A stretch of 64,000 bases of DNA. Source: Mycetocola zhadangensis (GTDB taxonomy: Bacteria > Actinomycetota > Actinomycetes > Actinomycetales > Microbacteriaceae). The notes under the pieces are model-generated. The model saw nothing but the letters and a program-made list of their open reading frames with translations. It made no database searches and had not been told where the DNA came from. A program made the translations under genes and the position numbers. The stretch covers positions 1 to 64,000 of the forward strand of contig NZ_RCWJ01000002.1 in NCBI RefSeq assembly GCF_003668565.1. The letters are read 5' to 3'. Numbering within the stretch: the first letter of the stretch is position 1; each line of letters starts with the position of its first letter. Positions 51,456 through 59,880 of this stretch are shown piece by piece.

Positions 51456-52490
51456 CTAGTGCCGCGGTGGCTCGTGCGCCAGTGCGGCCGCCGCGAGCGA
51501 GTCCGGTACGGCATCGAGCGACGACGGGGTCCAGTTCGGTGAGCGGTCCTTGTCCACCACCTGCGCGCGGATGCCCTCGGCCAGGTCGGGTTGTGCGGCA
51601 AGCCACGCCGAGGTGCGGTACTCCTGCGCGAGGACATCGCGCAACGAACCCAGTTCGCGCGCACGTCGAACGGCGGCGAGCGCAACGGTCAGCGCCATCG
51701 GTGACAGCGATTCGAGTTCGAGCGCCGCAGCGGCGGCCGCGGCCCCTGCCTCGTCGCGGAGCCGCTCGAGAATCTCGGCCACCGAATCGGCCGAGTAACA
51801 CCGGTCGATCCACTCCCGCTTCTGCTCCAGCTCGGAAGCCGGCGGGGTCTCGTCGAACAGCAGCACCACCTCGCCTGGTGAGCCGGGGTCTGCGCGTTCG
51901 CCGAAAGCCTGGAGCAGGTGCGGGAGGCGATCCACCGGGACGTAATAATCCGCGAATCCGCACGCCACGGCATCCGCCCCGCTCATCGTTACGCCGTTGA
52001 GCGCGAGGTAGGTGCCGAGTTCCCCAGGGGCGCGGGCGAGGAGCCAGCTGCCGCCGACGTCAGGGCTGAACCCGATGCGGGTTTCGGGCATGGCCACACG
52101 GCTGGTCTCGGTGACAATGCGGATGCTGCCGTGCGCGGAGACGCCGACGCCTCCGCCCATGGTGATGCCGGTCATGAACGCGATGTACGGCTTGGGGTAC
52201 TCATCGATCGTGGCGCAGAGCTCGTACTCGTCGCGCCAGAAGCGTCGGGAGAGGTCGTTGCGGCCGCTCAGGGCGTGCTCGCGCAAACCGCGAATGTCGC
52301 CGCCCGCGCACAGCCCGCGGTCGCCAGCCCCGTCGATCACGACCATCGCCACCTCAGAGTCGGTGCGCCAGCGCTCGAGCGCGTCGGCGATGCCGGAGAT
52401 CATCTCGTGGGTCAACGCGTTGAGCACGTGCGGGCGGTTGAGGGTGATACGGCCAACGCCGTCTGCCACGCTCGTGATCAGGTCTGCCAC
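51456..52490 (-). CDS. 3-hydroxyisobutyryl-CoA hydrolase (HIBCH-like)
   Basis: A 344-residue crotonase-fold hydrolase of valine catabolism. It contains GLCAGGDIRGLREHAL, KPYIAFMTGITMGGGVGVSA, PETRIGFSPDVGGSWLL with the catalytic glutamate and aspartate, and the HIBCH-specific C-terminal ending EGIRAQVVDKDRSPNW. The extra C-terminal 90 residues distinguish it from ordinary enoyl-CoA hydratases. It is the last gene of a five-gene minus-strand run of acyl-CoA enzymes. Confidence 0.88.
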   Translation of the reverse strand: MADLITSVADGVGRITLNRPHVLNALTHEMISGIADALERWRTDSEVAMVVIDGAGDRGLCAGGDIRGLREHALSGRNDLSRRFWRDEYELCATIDEYPKPYIAFMTGITMGGGVGVSAHGSIRIVTETSRVAMPETRIGFSPDVGGSWLLARAPGELGTYLALNGVTMSGADAVACGFADYYVPVDRLPHLLQAFGERADPGSPGEVVLLFDETPPASELEQKREWIDRCYSADSVAEILERLRDEAGAAAAAAALELESLSPMALTVALAAVRRARELGSLRDVLAQEYRTSAWLAAQPDLAEGIRAQVVDKDRSPNWTPSSLDAVPDSLAAAALAHEPPRH

Positions 52491-52554
52491 GGATATTCCC
52501 TTCGTCTCTCCCAGTATCGCGAGGCGACGGCCGGTGCCGTGCCACCTCTCCCCG

Positions 52555-53382
52555 CTACAGGAAAATGTCAGGAAAAAGGTCCTTCTCGTCCACCCCCGGC
52601 GAGTACTGCGAGAAGTCGGTCACGCCCGCTGCGAGAAGCACGTCCTCGACGATGAGCGACTGGCCGGTGTACTCGCGCGACGGCTTCGTCAGCACCTCGT
52701 ACGCGGCGTCCGCGTAGATCTCCGGGGTGCGGCTCCTGGCGAGCAACGCCTCACCGCCAAGGATGTTGCCGACGGCCGCCGTTTTGATGGTCGTGCGCGG
52801 CCAGAGCGTGTTGGCCGCGATGCCGTCGCGGGCGAATTCAGCGGCGAAACCCAGGGTCGCCATCGACATGCCGTACTTCGCGAGGGTGTATCCGGTGTGG
52901 GCACCGAGCCATTTTGGGTCGAGGTTGATCGGCGGGCTGAGCGACAGGATGTGGGCGTTCGGTGCCTGCTTGAGGTGCGGGATGGCCGCGCGCGACAACA
53001 TGAACGTGCCGCGCATGTTGACGTCCTGCATGAGGTCGAACCGCTTCGGGTCGAGCTCGAGGGTGCGCGCCAGGCTGATCACGCTCGCGTTGTTCACGAC
53101 GATGTCGATGCCGCCGAACTCCTCGACGGTTTTCGCGACCGCGTCGGCAATCGACGCGTCGTCACGCACATCACCGACGACGGCGAGCGCCTGCCCGCCA
53201 GCCTCGCGGATCGCCTCCGCAGCCGTGTGAATGGTGCCCTCCAGCCGCGGGTCGGGGGTGTCCGTCTTGGCGAGCAGCGTGATGTTCGCTCTGTCACGCG
53301 CGGCTCGAAGGGCGATGGCCAGGCCGATTCCACGGCTGCCGCCAGACATGATCAGGGTTTTGCCTGCAAGGTTTTCGGTCAT
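52555..53382 (-). CDS. short-chain dehydrogenase (HSDL2-like)
   Basis: A 275-residue NAD(P)-dependent SDR. The cofactor motif is MSGGSRGIGLAIALRAARDR, the NNASV segment follows, and the catalytic Tyr-Lys lies in TGYTLAKYGMS. The serine expected before it is within LSLSPP. Sequence and length match the N-terminal domain of human HSDL2 and its bacterial homologues, found with fatty-acid and branched-chain catabolic genes. The substrate is unknown. It stands 64 bases upstream of the HIBCH-like gene. Confidence 0.85.
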   Translation of the reverse strand: MTENLAGKTLIMSGGSRGIGLAIALRAARDRANITLLAKTDTPDPRLEGTIHTAAEAIREAGGQALAVVGDVRDDASIADAVAKTVEEFGGIDIVVNNASVISLARTLELDPKRFDLMQDVNMRGTFMLSRAAIPHLKQAPNAHILSLSPPINLDPKWLGAHTGYTLAKYGMSMATLGFAAEFARDGIAANTLWPRTTIKTAAVGNILGGEALLARSRTPEIYADAAYEVLTKPSREYTGQSLIVEDVLLAAGVTDFSQYSPGVDEKDLFPDIFL

Positions 53383-53423
53383 GAACGTCCTTCGATCGAG
53401 GGAAGAAATAAGGCGAGCGGATG

Positions 53424-54197
53424 TTATCGGCTGGCAGAACGGGAAACGAACGCGGCGATTCGACCACGGGCGTCGCTCGTAGCGGCAGCAGCCGCGATGG
53501 TGCGTGCCTCGTCATCGAGAGCCGAGGGGTAGTCACGACCGACGCCAGCCCGGAGGAGCCGCTTCGCCTCACCGAATGCCGCTGTCGCGCCGGAGAGCCA
53601 GACGTCCGCGATCTCGCGCGCTCGGGCATCCGTTTGACCGTCGGAAACGACCTCGGTGACCAGTCCCCAGTCGAGGGCTTCCGCAGCGGTCAGCGACCTG
53701 CTGCTTAGGGTGAGTTCGAGCGCGCGGCGCATGCCGATCGCTTCGGGCAGGAGCGTTGAGACGCCGCAGTCCGGGGTGAGGCCGATGTCGGCGTACTTCG
53801 ACACGAACCTGGCGGACTCCGCGGCAACGATGTAGTCGGCCACGAGCATGAAGCCGAGCCCGCCACCGGCGACGGCGCCGTTCACCGCTGCGACGATCGG
53901 TTTCGGGGTGGCCGCGAAGGTGCGGTGCCCCTCGTGGATGATGTCGGCGAGCTCACCGATGGTTGCGGCGCTGTCGCCGTCCATGGCGGACATTTCGGCG
54001 ACGTCTCCTCCAGCGCAGAACGCCGGGCCGGCCGCGTCGAAGAGCACGGCACCGATGTCATCGCGGTCGGCGACCTGCTGCGCAAGGTCGCGCCAGGCAC
54101 GCGCGGCGTCTTCATTGATCGCGTTCAGTCGGGTCGGCCGGTTGAGGGTGAGGTGGGCGAGGCCGTTGTCGACCGTGAAGAGGATGCTGTCGGTCAT
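53424..54197 (-). CDS. enoyl-CoA hydratase/isomerase family protein
   Basis: A 257-residue crotonase-fold enzyme. The oxyanion-hole segments are FCAGGDVAEMSAM and NGAVAGGGLGFMLVADY. Active-site glutamates of classical hydratases would lie in these two loops; here the second loop shows ADIGLTPDCGVSTLL with aspartate where glutamate is more usual, so isomerase or hydratase activity is open. The ATG at 54197 follows AAGGAA. It is within the acyl-CoA catabolic run. Confidence 0.85.
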   Translation of the reverse strand: MTDSILFTVDNGLAHLTLNRPTRLNAINEDAARAWRDLAQQVADRDDIGAVLFDAAGPAFCAGGDVAEMSAMDGDSAATIGELADIIHEGHRTFAATPKPIVAAVNGAVAGGGLGFMLVADYIVAAESARFVSKYADIGLTPDCGVSTLLPEAIGMRRALELTLSSRSLTAAEALDWGLVTEVVSDGQTDARAREIADVWLSGATAAFGEAKRLLRAGVGRDYPSALDDEARTIAAAAATSDARGRIAAFVSRSASR

Positions 54198-54267
54198 GCT
54201 GTTCCTTTCGAAGGAATGCGGGAGTTCTGGAAGGCAGATATTCGGGCGACGAACGGATGCTGCTGGC

Positions 54268-55032
54268 TTACTTCGGTGCCATCCGGATGGCGCCGTCGAG
54301 CCGAATGGTCTCGCCGTTGAGGTAGTCGTTCTCGGCGAGGTGCTGCACGAGAGCGGCGTATTCGTCAGGGCGCCCGAGCCGGGAGGGGAAGGGCACCTGG
54401 GTTCCAAGCGAGTCCTGTGCTTCCTGCGGCAGCCCCATCAGCATGGGCGTCTCCATGATCCCCGGCGCGATCGTGTTCACCCGGATGCCGTACCTGGCGA
54501 GTTCGCGGGCGATCGGAAGGGTCATCGCGTGCACGGCGCCCTTTGATGCGGCGTAGGCGGGCTGGCCGATCTGGCCGTCGAACGCCGCAACGGATGCTGT
54601 GTTGACGATGAGCCCTCGGCTCCCGTTCTCGTCCCCCTCGTTTGTCGACATGACTGCTGCGGCGAGGCGCAGCACATTGAAGGTGCCGACGAGGTTGACC
54701 TGGATGACCGTCTGGAATGCGGCGAGCGGGAGTGTCCCGTCGCGGCCGAGCACCTTGCCTGGGGTCGCGACGCCGGCACAGTTCACGACGATGCCGAGCG
54801 GTGCCAGCGCAACCGCTGCGTCAACGGCGGCCTGAACCTGTTCTTCGCTGGTCACGTCTGCGGCCACAAAGCGAGCGTTTTCGCCCAGGTGAGTGGCAGC
54901 ATCCGCCCCCTTTGAACTGGGCAGGTCGACGATCACGACCGAGACGCCCTGCGCGGCGAGGCGGGTGGCCGTTGCGTGACCGAGGCCTGAGGCGCCACCG
55001 GTGATGAGTGCGGAAATTCCGTCGAGCTTCAT
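54268..55032 (-). CDS. 3-hydroxyacyl-CoA dehydrogenase type 2-like SDR (HSD10/MHBD-like)
   Basis: A 254-residue SDR. Cofactor motif TGGASGLGHATATRLAAQG, an NCAGVATPGKV segment, catalytic serine in NTASVAAFDGQ, and YAASKGAVHAMTLPIARELA with Tyr and Lys are all present. It resembles human HSD17B10, which acts on 2-methyl-3-hydroxybutyryl-CoA in isoleucine breakdown and on straight-chain 3-hydroxyacyl-CoA. GGAGG precedes the ATG at 55032. The thiolase upstream would take its product. Confidence 0.88.
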   Translation of the reverse strand: MKLDGISALITGGASGLGHATATRLAAQGVSVVIVDLPSSKGADAATHLGENARFVAADVTSEEQVQAAVDAAVALAPLGIVVNCAGVATPGKVLGRDGTLPLAAFQTVIQVNLVGTFNVLRLAAAVMSTNEGDENGSRGLIVNTASVAAFDGQIGQPAYAASKGAVHAMTLPIARELARYGIRVNTIAPGIMETPMLMGLPQEAQDSLGTQVPFPSRLGRPDEYAALVQHLAENDYLNGETIRLDGAIRMAPK

Positions 55033-55172
55033 TGCTTGATCCTCCAGAGAACGGGTCGAGTGCAGCCTAGGGCTGGCCGCTGACGCGCGGCGGCCTGCTT
55101 GTGCTGCACAGCGCCGCGAGCCGGGGCGCGGAGCGGGGATGTTGTGCCGTCCCCACAATTTCGAGTGCCCGG

Positions 55173-56366
55173 CTACAGCCGTTCGATGATCGTGGCGTTG
55201 GCCATGCCACCGCCCTCGCACATGGTCTGCAAACCGTATCGGCCGCCGCTGACCTGCAGCGCGTTGACCAGGGTGGCGAGGATGCGGGTGCCCGACGCAC
55301 CAAGTGGGTGCCCGAGTGCGATGGCGCCGCCCCATGGGTTGAGTTTGGACACGTTCACGTCGAACTCACGCTGCCAGGCGAGGGGAACAGAAGCGAACGC
55401 CTCATTGACCTCAAACACGTCGATCTCGTCGATCGCGATGCCCGTGCGTTCGAGGACGCGACGGGTGGCTGGGAGAACCCCGGTCAGCATTTCGAGCGGG
55501 TCGCTGCCGACGGCCGCGAAGCCGACGAAACGGGCTCGAGGAGTGAGTCCGAGCTGCTCGGCCTTCTCCTCGCTCATGATCAGGGCGGCCGACGCGCCGT
55601 CGGTGAGCGGCGAGGAGTTGCCAGCTGTGATGTTCCAGCCGATCTCCGGAAAACGTTCGGCGAGTTCGTCGGTATGGAAGGCGGGCGGCAGGGTGGCGAG
55701 GGCGTCGGCTGTTGTTCCGCGGCGCACGGTTTCGTCGATGCCGAACGTCGTGGTCGAGCCGTCGAGCGCTCTGAGGGTGATCGGCACAACTTCGGGAGCG
55801 AACAGGCCACGGTCGATCGCGGCGCTGGCCCGGGTGTGCGACTGGGCTGCATACGCGTCGAGCTCGGCGCGGCTGATCTTCCAGCGAGCGGCAATGAGCT
55901 CGGCCGAGATGCCCTGGTGTACGAGGCCATCCGGGTAGCGCGAGGCGAGCATTGGGCCGAGGTAGTCCTCACCCTGGGTGGCGTAGCCGATCGGCTGCTG
56001 GCTCATCTGCTCGACACCGCACGCGATGACGATGTCGTTGGTGCCGGCCAGAATCGCCTGCGCGGCGAACTGTGCGGCCTGCTGGCTCGACCCGCACTGC
56101 CGATCGACCGTGGTGCCCGGCACGCTATCCGGGAAGCCGGCCGCGAGCACCGCATTGCGAGCGATGTTCGTCGACTGCCGCCCGGACTGGGTGACGCAGC
56201 CGGCGATCACGTCCTCAACCAGTGCGGGGTCGAGACCCACGCGCTCGACCAGCCGTTGCAGGGTCTGAGCAAGCAGGTCGACGGGGTGAATGCCGCTGAG
56301 GCCTCCCCCGTGCTTGCCTCGCCCCGCGGCGGTGCGAACGGCATCAACGATCACTGCTCGTGACAT
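55173..56366 (-). CDS. acetyl-CoA C-acetyltransferase (thiolase)
   Basis: A 397-residue thiolase. The acyl-accepting cysteine is in VDRQCGSSQQAAQFAAQAI. The second-half motifs NPWGGAIALGHPLGASGTR (histidine) and MCEGGGMANATIIE are intact; the usual second cysteine is in MCEGG. It cleaves 3-ketoacyl-CoA or 2-methylacetoacetyl-CoA, giving acetyl-CoA plus propionyl-CoA in the latter case. It heads the minus-strand run above prp. An AAGGAG ribosome site precedes the ATG at 56366. Confidence 0.9.
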   Translation of the reverse strand: MSRAVIVDAVRTAAGRGKHGGGLSGIHPVDLLAQTLQRLVERVGLDPALVEDVIAGCVTQSGRQSTNIARNAVLAAGFPDSVPGTTVDRQCGSSQQAAQFAAQAILAGTNDIVIACGVEQMSQQPIGYATQGEDYLGPMLASRYPDGLVHQGISAELIAARWKISRAELDAYAAQSHTRASAAIDRGLFAPEVVPITLRALDGSTTTFGIDETVRRGTTADALATLPPAFHTDELAERFPEIGWNITAGNSSPLTDGASAALIMSEEKAEQLGLTPRARFVGFAAVGSDPLEMLTGVLPATRRVLERTGIAIDEIDVFEVNEAFASVPLAWQREFDVNVSKLNPWGGAIALGHPLGASGTRILATLVNALQVSGGRYGLQTMCEGGGMANATIIERL

Positions 56367-56404
56367 GGGAGCTCCTTCGACTCGGCGTGCATTTCGAGCG
56401 TACG

Positions 56405-56440
56405 ACGGATGCTCCCTTCCGGGCCACCGCAGGACGGCCC
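56405..56440. repeat. 36-bp repeat, copy 1, downstream of ppk2
   Basis: ACGGATGCTCCCTTCCGGGC continues to ACGGCCC at 56440. It matches the copy at 57442-57477 at 35 of 36 positions. It contains the stem CCGGGCC...GGCCCGG and may act as terminator. Confidence 0.9.
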
Positions 56441-56469
56441 GGTTTGTCGAGAACGTGCGGTGGGAGCGC

Positions 56470-57300
56470 CTACTTCTTTTTTGCTTTCAGGGTTCTCGCG
56501 TGATCAATGACGAGTTTCGACTCGTCCCTGGGTGGTCGTTCGTACGAGGCTGCGACCGGCCGATCGGGAATGGTCACCTTCTCCGGTTCCCGATGCTCAT
56601 AGGGGACCTGATCGAGCAAGTGCTTGATGGAGTTGAGCCGGGCAGCGCGCTTGTCGTCACTTTCGATGGTCCACCACGGCGAGAAGTCCTGGTCGGTCGC
56701 CGCAAACATGTCGTCCTTGGCTCGCGAGTAGTCCTCCCAGCGAGTGATCGAAAAGAGGTCCGTGTCTGAGAGTTTCCAGCGACGCATCGGGTCCTCAAGA
56801 CGCGAGCGGAAGCGTTCCTCCTGAATAGTGTCCGAGACGGAGAACCAGTACTTCACCAGGATGATCCCATCGTCAACCAGCATCTTCTCGACCTGGGGTA
56901 CCTGCTCAAGAAACCGGTGGTACTGCTCATCACTGCAATAGCCCATCACCCGTTCAACCCCGGCGCGGTTGTACCAGGAGCGGTCCATCAGCACGATTTC
57001 ACCGGTACTGGGCAGGTGTTCGATGTAGCGCTGGAAGTACCACTGGCCTCTCTCCCGCTCGCTCGGCGTCGGAAGTGCGACCACCCGGGCTGAGCGTGGA
57101 TTGAGATACTGAACGATCCGCTTGATCGCGCCGCCTTTACCGGCGGCGTCGCGGCCCTCAAAGATGACCAGCACTCGTGCCCCGGTCTCGATCACCCATT
57201 GCTGCATGCTCACGAGTTCCGCTTGCAGCCGTTCCAGTTCCTGCTCGTAGAGCGACTTGGAGACGCGTTTGATGGAGCCCGACTTTTTCGACTTCGACAT
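56470..57300 (-). CDS. ppk2: polyphosphate kinase 2
   Basis: A 276-residue PPK2 enzyme transferring phosphate between polyphosphate and nucleotides. Walker A is FEGRDAAGKGG, Walker B-like RSWYNRAGVERVMG, and a lid-forming ERFRSRLEDPMRRWKLS segment follows. The single-domain length fits class I PPK2. The start at 57300 (MSKSKKSG) follows AAAGG. The C-terminus ends in lysines. It is flanked by two near-identical 36-bp repeats, so it may have entered as a unit. Confidence 0.92.
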   Translation of the reverse strand: MSKSKKSGSIKRVSKSLYEQELERLQAELVSMQQWVIETGARVLVIFEGRDAAGKGGAIKRIVQYLNPRSARVVALPTPSERERGQWYFQRYIEHLPSTGEIVLMDRSWYNRAGVERVMGYCSDEQYHRFLEQVPQVEKMLVDDGIILVKYWFSVSDTIQEERFRSRLEDPMRRWKLSDTDLFSITRWEDYSRAKDDMFAATDQDFSPWWTIESDDKRAARLNSIKHLLDQVPYEHREPEKVTIPDRPVAASYERPPRDESKLVIDHARTLKAKKK

Positions 57301-57441
57301 GGTTGCCTTTCGCCGTGCTGCAGTCCCACTGACTGTCAGCACCGGTTGCATGATCATAAACACTGTGCGGCGAGCGGCAGGGGGCTTGCGCTGGCTGACG
57401 GGGACTGAGTGTGCGGTTAACCCTCCTCTCTCGGAGCAAGA

Positions 57442-57477
57442 ACGGATGCTCCCTGCCGGGCCACCGCAGGACGGCCC
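57442..57477. repeat. 36-bp repeat, copy 2, upstream of ppk2
   Basis: Starts ACGGATGCTCCCTGCCGGGC and differs from copy 1 (56405-56440) at one base. It sits about 140 bases before the ppk2 start and 65 bases before the divergent reductase-like gene. Confidence 0.9.
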
Positions 57478-57542
57478 CCTTCCCGAATCGCGCACGCGAT
57501 GGCAACGTAGTCGAGTACGACCGGACGCAGTGAGGTGGCCCC

Positions 57543-58109
57543 ATGGGAAAGATCATCGTGCAGCAGCTCGTCACCATCGATGGCTTCGCTGCGGACGCTG
57601 AAGGAGACATCAGCTTCTTCGAATCGGTGTCCGACTGGACCCAATCTGACGCCGACCAGCTCACCTTTCTCGACTCGCTGTCGTTGATGGCTCTGGGGCG
57701 GAAGACGTATCGCATGTTCGCGGGCTACTGGCCGACCGAGCAGTCGAGCGCAGAGATCATCGCGGACAAGGTGAACGCGCTCGACAAGGTCGTGTTCTCA
57801 CGATCACTCGACAGAGCGCCGTGGGGCGATTATCCGGCGGGCCGGGTCGTCGCAGGCGATGCCGCTCAGACTCTGCGCGCGCTCGCGGATGACGCGCCAG
57901 GCGACGTGGTCGTGTGGGGCAGCCTGACCCTCACAGACCAGCTCTTCCAGTCGGGTGGTGTCGATGAGGTGCGCTGGCGGGTCTGCCCGATGGCGCTCGG
58001 TGGCGGGCGGAGGGCGCTCCCGGTCGGTTATTCAACGGGAGCCATGCGGCTGCTCCGGAGCAAGACGTACGATTCGGGACTGCTCACCGCCGACTACGCC
58101 CTCCTCTGA
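57543..58109 (+). CDS. dihydrofolate reductase/RibD C-terminal family protein
   Basis: A 188-residue protein of the RibD-C/DHFR-like fold (YyaP/YwjB type). It begins KIIVQQLVTIDGFAADAEGD, with a GRKTYRMFAGYWP core and the conserved DVVVWGSLTLTDQLFQ motif. Its members are NADPH-dependent reductases with unidentified substrates; they are not the essential folate enzyme. GAGGTGG precedes the ATG. It stands alone, divergent from ppk2. Confidence 0.83.
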   Translation: MGKIIVQQLVTIDGFAADAEGDISFFESVSDWTQSDADQLTFLDSLSLMALGRKTYRMFAGYWPTEQSSAEIIADKVNALDKVVFSRSLDRAPWGDYPAGRVVAGDAAQTLRALADDAPGDVVVWGSLTLTDQLFQSGGVDEVRWRVCPMALGGGRRALPVGYSTGAMRLLRSKTYDSGLLTADYALL

Positions 58110-58252
58110 ACTCCGCCCCTCCAGCACTCACGACCGGCGAAGCGACGGCCCGTATGGCCGGGCGGCGCCTGTTCGACCTGGCCGCCTGTGTCCGGGCCGG
58201 CGAGACGCTGGTGCGCGACTCGCGCGCGGGCGACGAACGATAGGGTGACTTC

Positions 58253-58660
58253 GTGACCTACCCACCCCAGCCACAGCCACAGCCAGCGGCAGGCCCAGGC
58301 CGCGGCCTCGCCGTGACATCCCTCGTCCTCGCGATTCTCGGCGTGATCGCCGCCGTCGTCGTGCTGCTCATCTTCGCCGGATGGGCTGCGCTCAGCCTTC
58401 TGACCGGCGCGCCGATGCACGTGCTCGCCAGCATCGGCAAGATGTGTGCGATCGCCGCTGCGTCCACCGTCATTCCCCTCGCGGCTCCAGCGCTCACCTT
58501 GGGTGTGGTCTGGCTGGCGCGTTCCCGCGGCTGGACGCCACGTCCCCGCGGACACGGGCTCGCCGTAAGCGGGGTGGTCATCTCGGCCATCGCGCTTGCG
58601 TCTTTGCTGCTCACCGCGCCGTTCTGGGGCGTCGAGGTCTGCACCAGGCTCGTCTGCTGA
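58253..58660 (+). CDS. DUF4190-like membrane protein
   Basis: A 135-residue membrane protein. It has a proline/glutamine-rich cytoplasmic start (TYPPQPQPQPAAG) and three hydrophobic spans, the first being GLAVTSLVLAILGVIAAVVV. The GHGLAVSGVVISAIALA repeat of that span is typical of DUF4190-like proteins. It ends VCTRLVC. The GTG start lacks a strong ribosome site. Function is unknown. Confidence 0.7.
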   Translation: MTYPPQPQPQPAAGPGRGLAVTSLVLAILGVIAAVVVLLIFAGWAALSLLTGAPMHVLASIGKMCAIAAASTVIPLAAPALTLGVVWLARSRGWTPRPRGHGLAVSGVVISAIALASLLLTAPFWGVEVCTRLVC

Positions 58661-58768
58661 GCTCTGAACTCCTGACAGGTCAATCTGCCGTCCCGCGGTA
58701 CTGACCGGGCCGCGTGGTACGGCAGCTACGTCCGGCACCACCCAGCGAACACCGGCTAAAATCAGCGG

Positions 58769-59686
58769 GTGGCCATTTCGAAGATCCTCCTGTACTACGT
58801 CTTCACGCCCCTGGCCGACCCCGATGCGATCCGGCTCTGGCAGCGAGACCTTTGCGAGTCGCTGAACCTGCGCGGCCGCATCCTGATCTCGAAGGACGGC
58901 CTCAACGGCACGGTTGGCGGCGAGCTCAGCGCCGTGAAGAAGTACCTGCGGAAGACACGCGAGTACCCCGCGTTCAAGAACCTCGACGTGAAGTGGTCCG
59001 AGGGCACAGGTCTCGACGATAACGGCGGGAGCGTCGACTTCCCGCGCCTGGTCGTAAAGGTTCGCGAGGAGATCGTCTCGTTCGGCGCTCCCGGCGAGCT
59101 TCAGGTGGATGAGAACGGCGTCGTCGGAGGTGGCACGAAACTGCAGCCGACCGAGCTGCACGAACTCGTGGCCGAGCGCGGCGACGATGTCGTCTTCTTT
59201 GACGGGCGCAACGCGTTCGAGGCCGAGATCGGACACTTTAAGAACGCGGTGGTCCCCGACGTTTCCAACACGCGCGAGTTCGTCGCGGAGCTGGAGAGCG
59301 GTAAATATGACCACCTCAAAAACAAGCCGGTCGTGACCTACTGCACCGGAGGCATCCGTTGTGAAGTGCTCTCAGGCCTGATGAAAAGCCGCGGATTCGG
59401 CGAGGTCTACCAGCTGGACGGCGGCATCGTTCGCTACGGCGAGACGTTTGGCGACGGCGGACTGTGGGAGGGCTCGCTCTACGTCTTCGACAACCGACTG
59501 TCGATGGACTTCTCAGACCACGCGGCGATTGTCGGCGCCTGCGCGATCTGCGGTGAGGCGAGCAAGCACATGCAGAACTGTGCGGATGCCTCCTGCCGCA
59601 CCCAGCTGGTCCTGTGCGATGCGCACGCGGCTGAAGCGCCGCTCTGTGACGAGCACGCCGCAGCGTCGAACAACATCACGGCGTAA
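58769..59686 (+). CDS. trhO: tRNA uridine(34) hydroxylase (rhodanese-related)
   Basis: A 305-residue member of the UPF0176/YceA family, which forms 5-hydroxyuridine at tRNA position 34. The N-terminal acylphosphatase-like part has [17 protein letters not shown]. The rhodanese domain has [20 protein letters not shown] and the active cysteine loop [18 protein letters not shown]-terminal cysteine-rich tail ([19 protein letters not shown]) suggests zinc binding. TAAAAT ends six bases before the GTG start, so translation is probably leaderless. Confidence 0.88.
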   Translation: MAISKILLYYVFTPLADPDAIRLWQRDLCESLNLRGRILISKDGLNGTVGGELSAVKKYLRKTREYPAFKNLDVKWSEGTGLDDNGGSVDFPRLVVKVREEIVSFGAPGELQVDENGVVGGGTKLQPTELHELVAERGDDVVFFDGRNAFEAEIGHFKNAVVPDVSNTREFVAELESGKYDHLKNKPVVTYCTGGIRCEVLSGLMKSRGFGEVYQLDGGIVRYGETFGDGGLWEGSLYVFDNRLSMDFSDHAAIVGACAICGEASKHMQNCADASCRTQLVLCDAHAAEAPLCDEHAAASNNITA

Positions 59687-59880
59687 ATCTCCCGGTCGCG
59701 CAACCCTCGGTGTGTGGCTGGTGAACTGGCCGTTCCGTTCGCCGTGAATGCTCGAGCGCTCGGTCTTGCGGCATGATCTTCCTTTTTACGCCGTTTCGAG
59801 AAAAGTCCTCCACAGGAGCACTTTTTCAGAACATTTCGAACATAGCTTCTAATGTCAGCGGTGCTTTGGTAAAATCAAGC

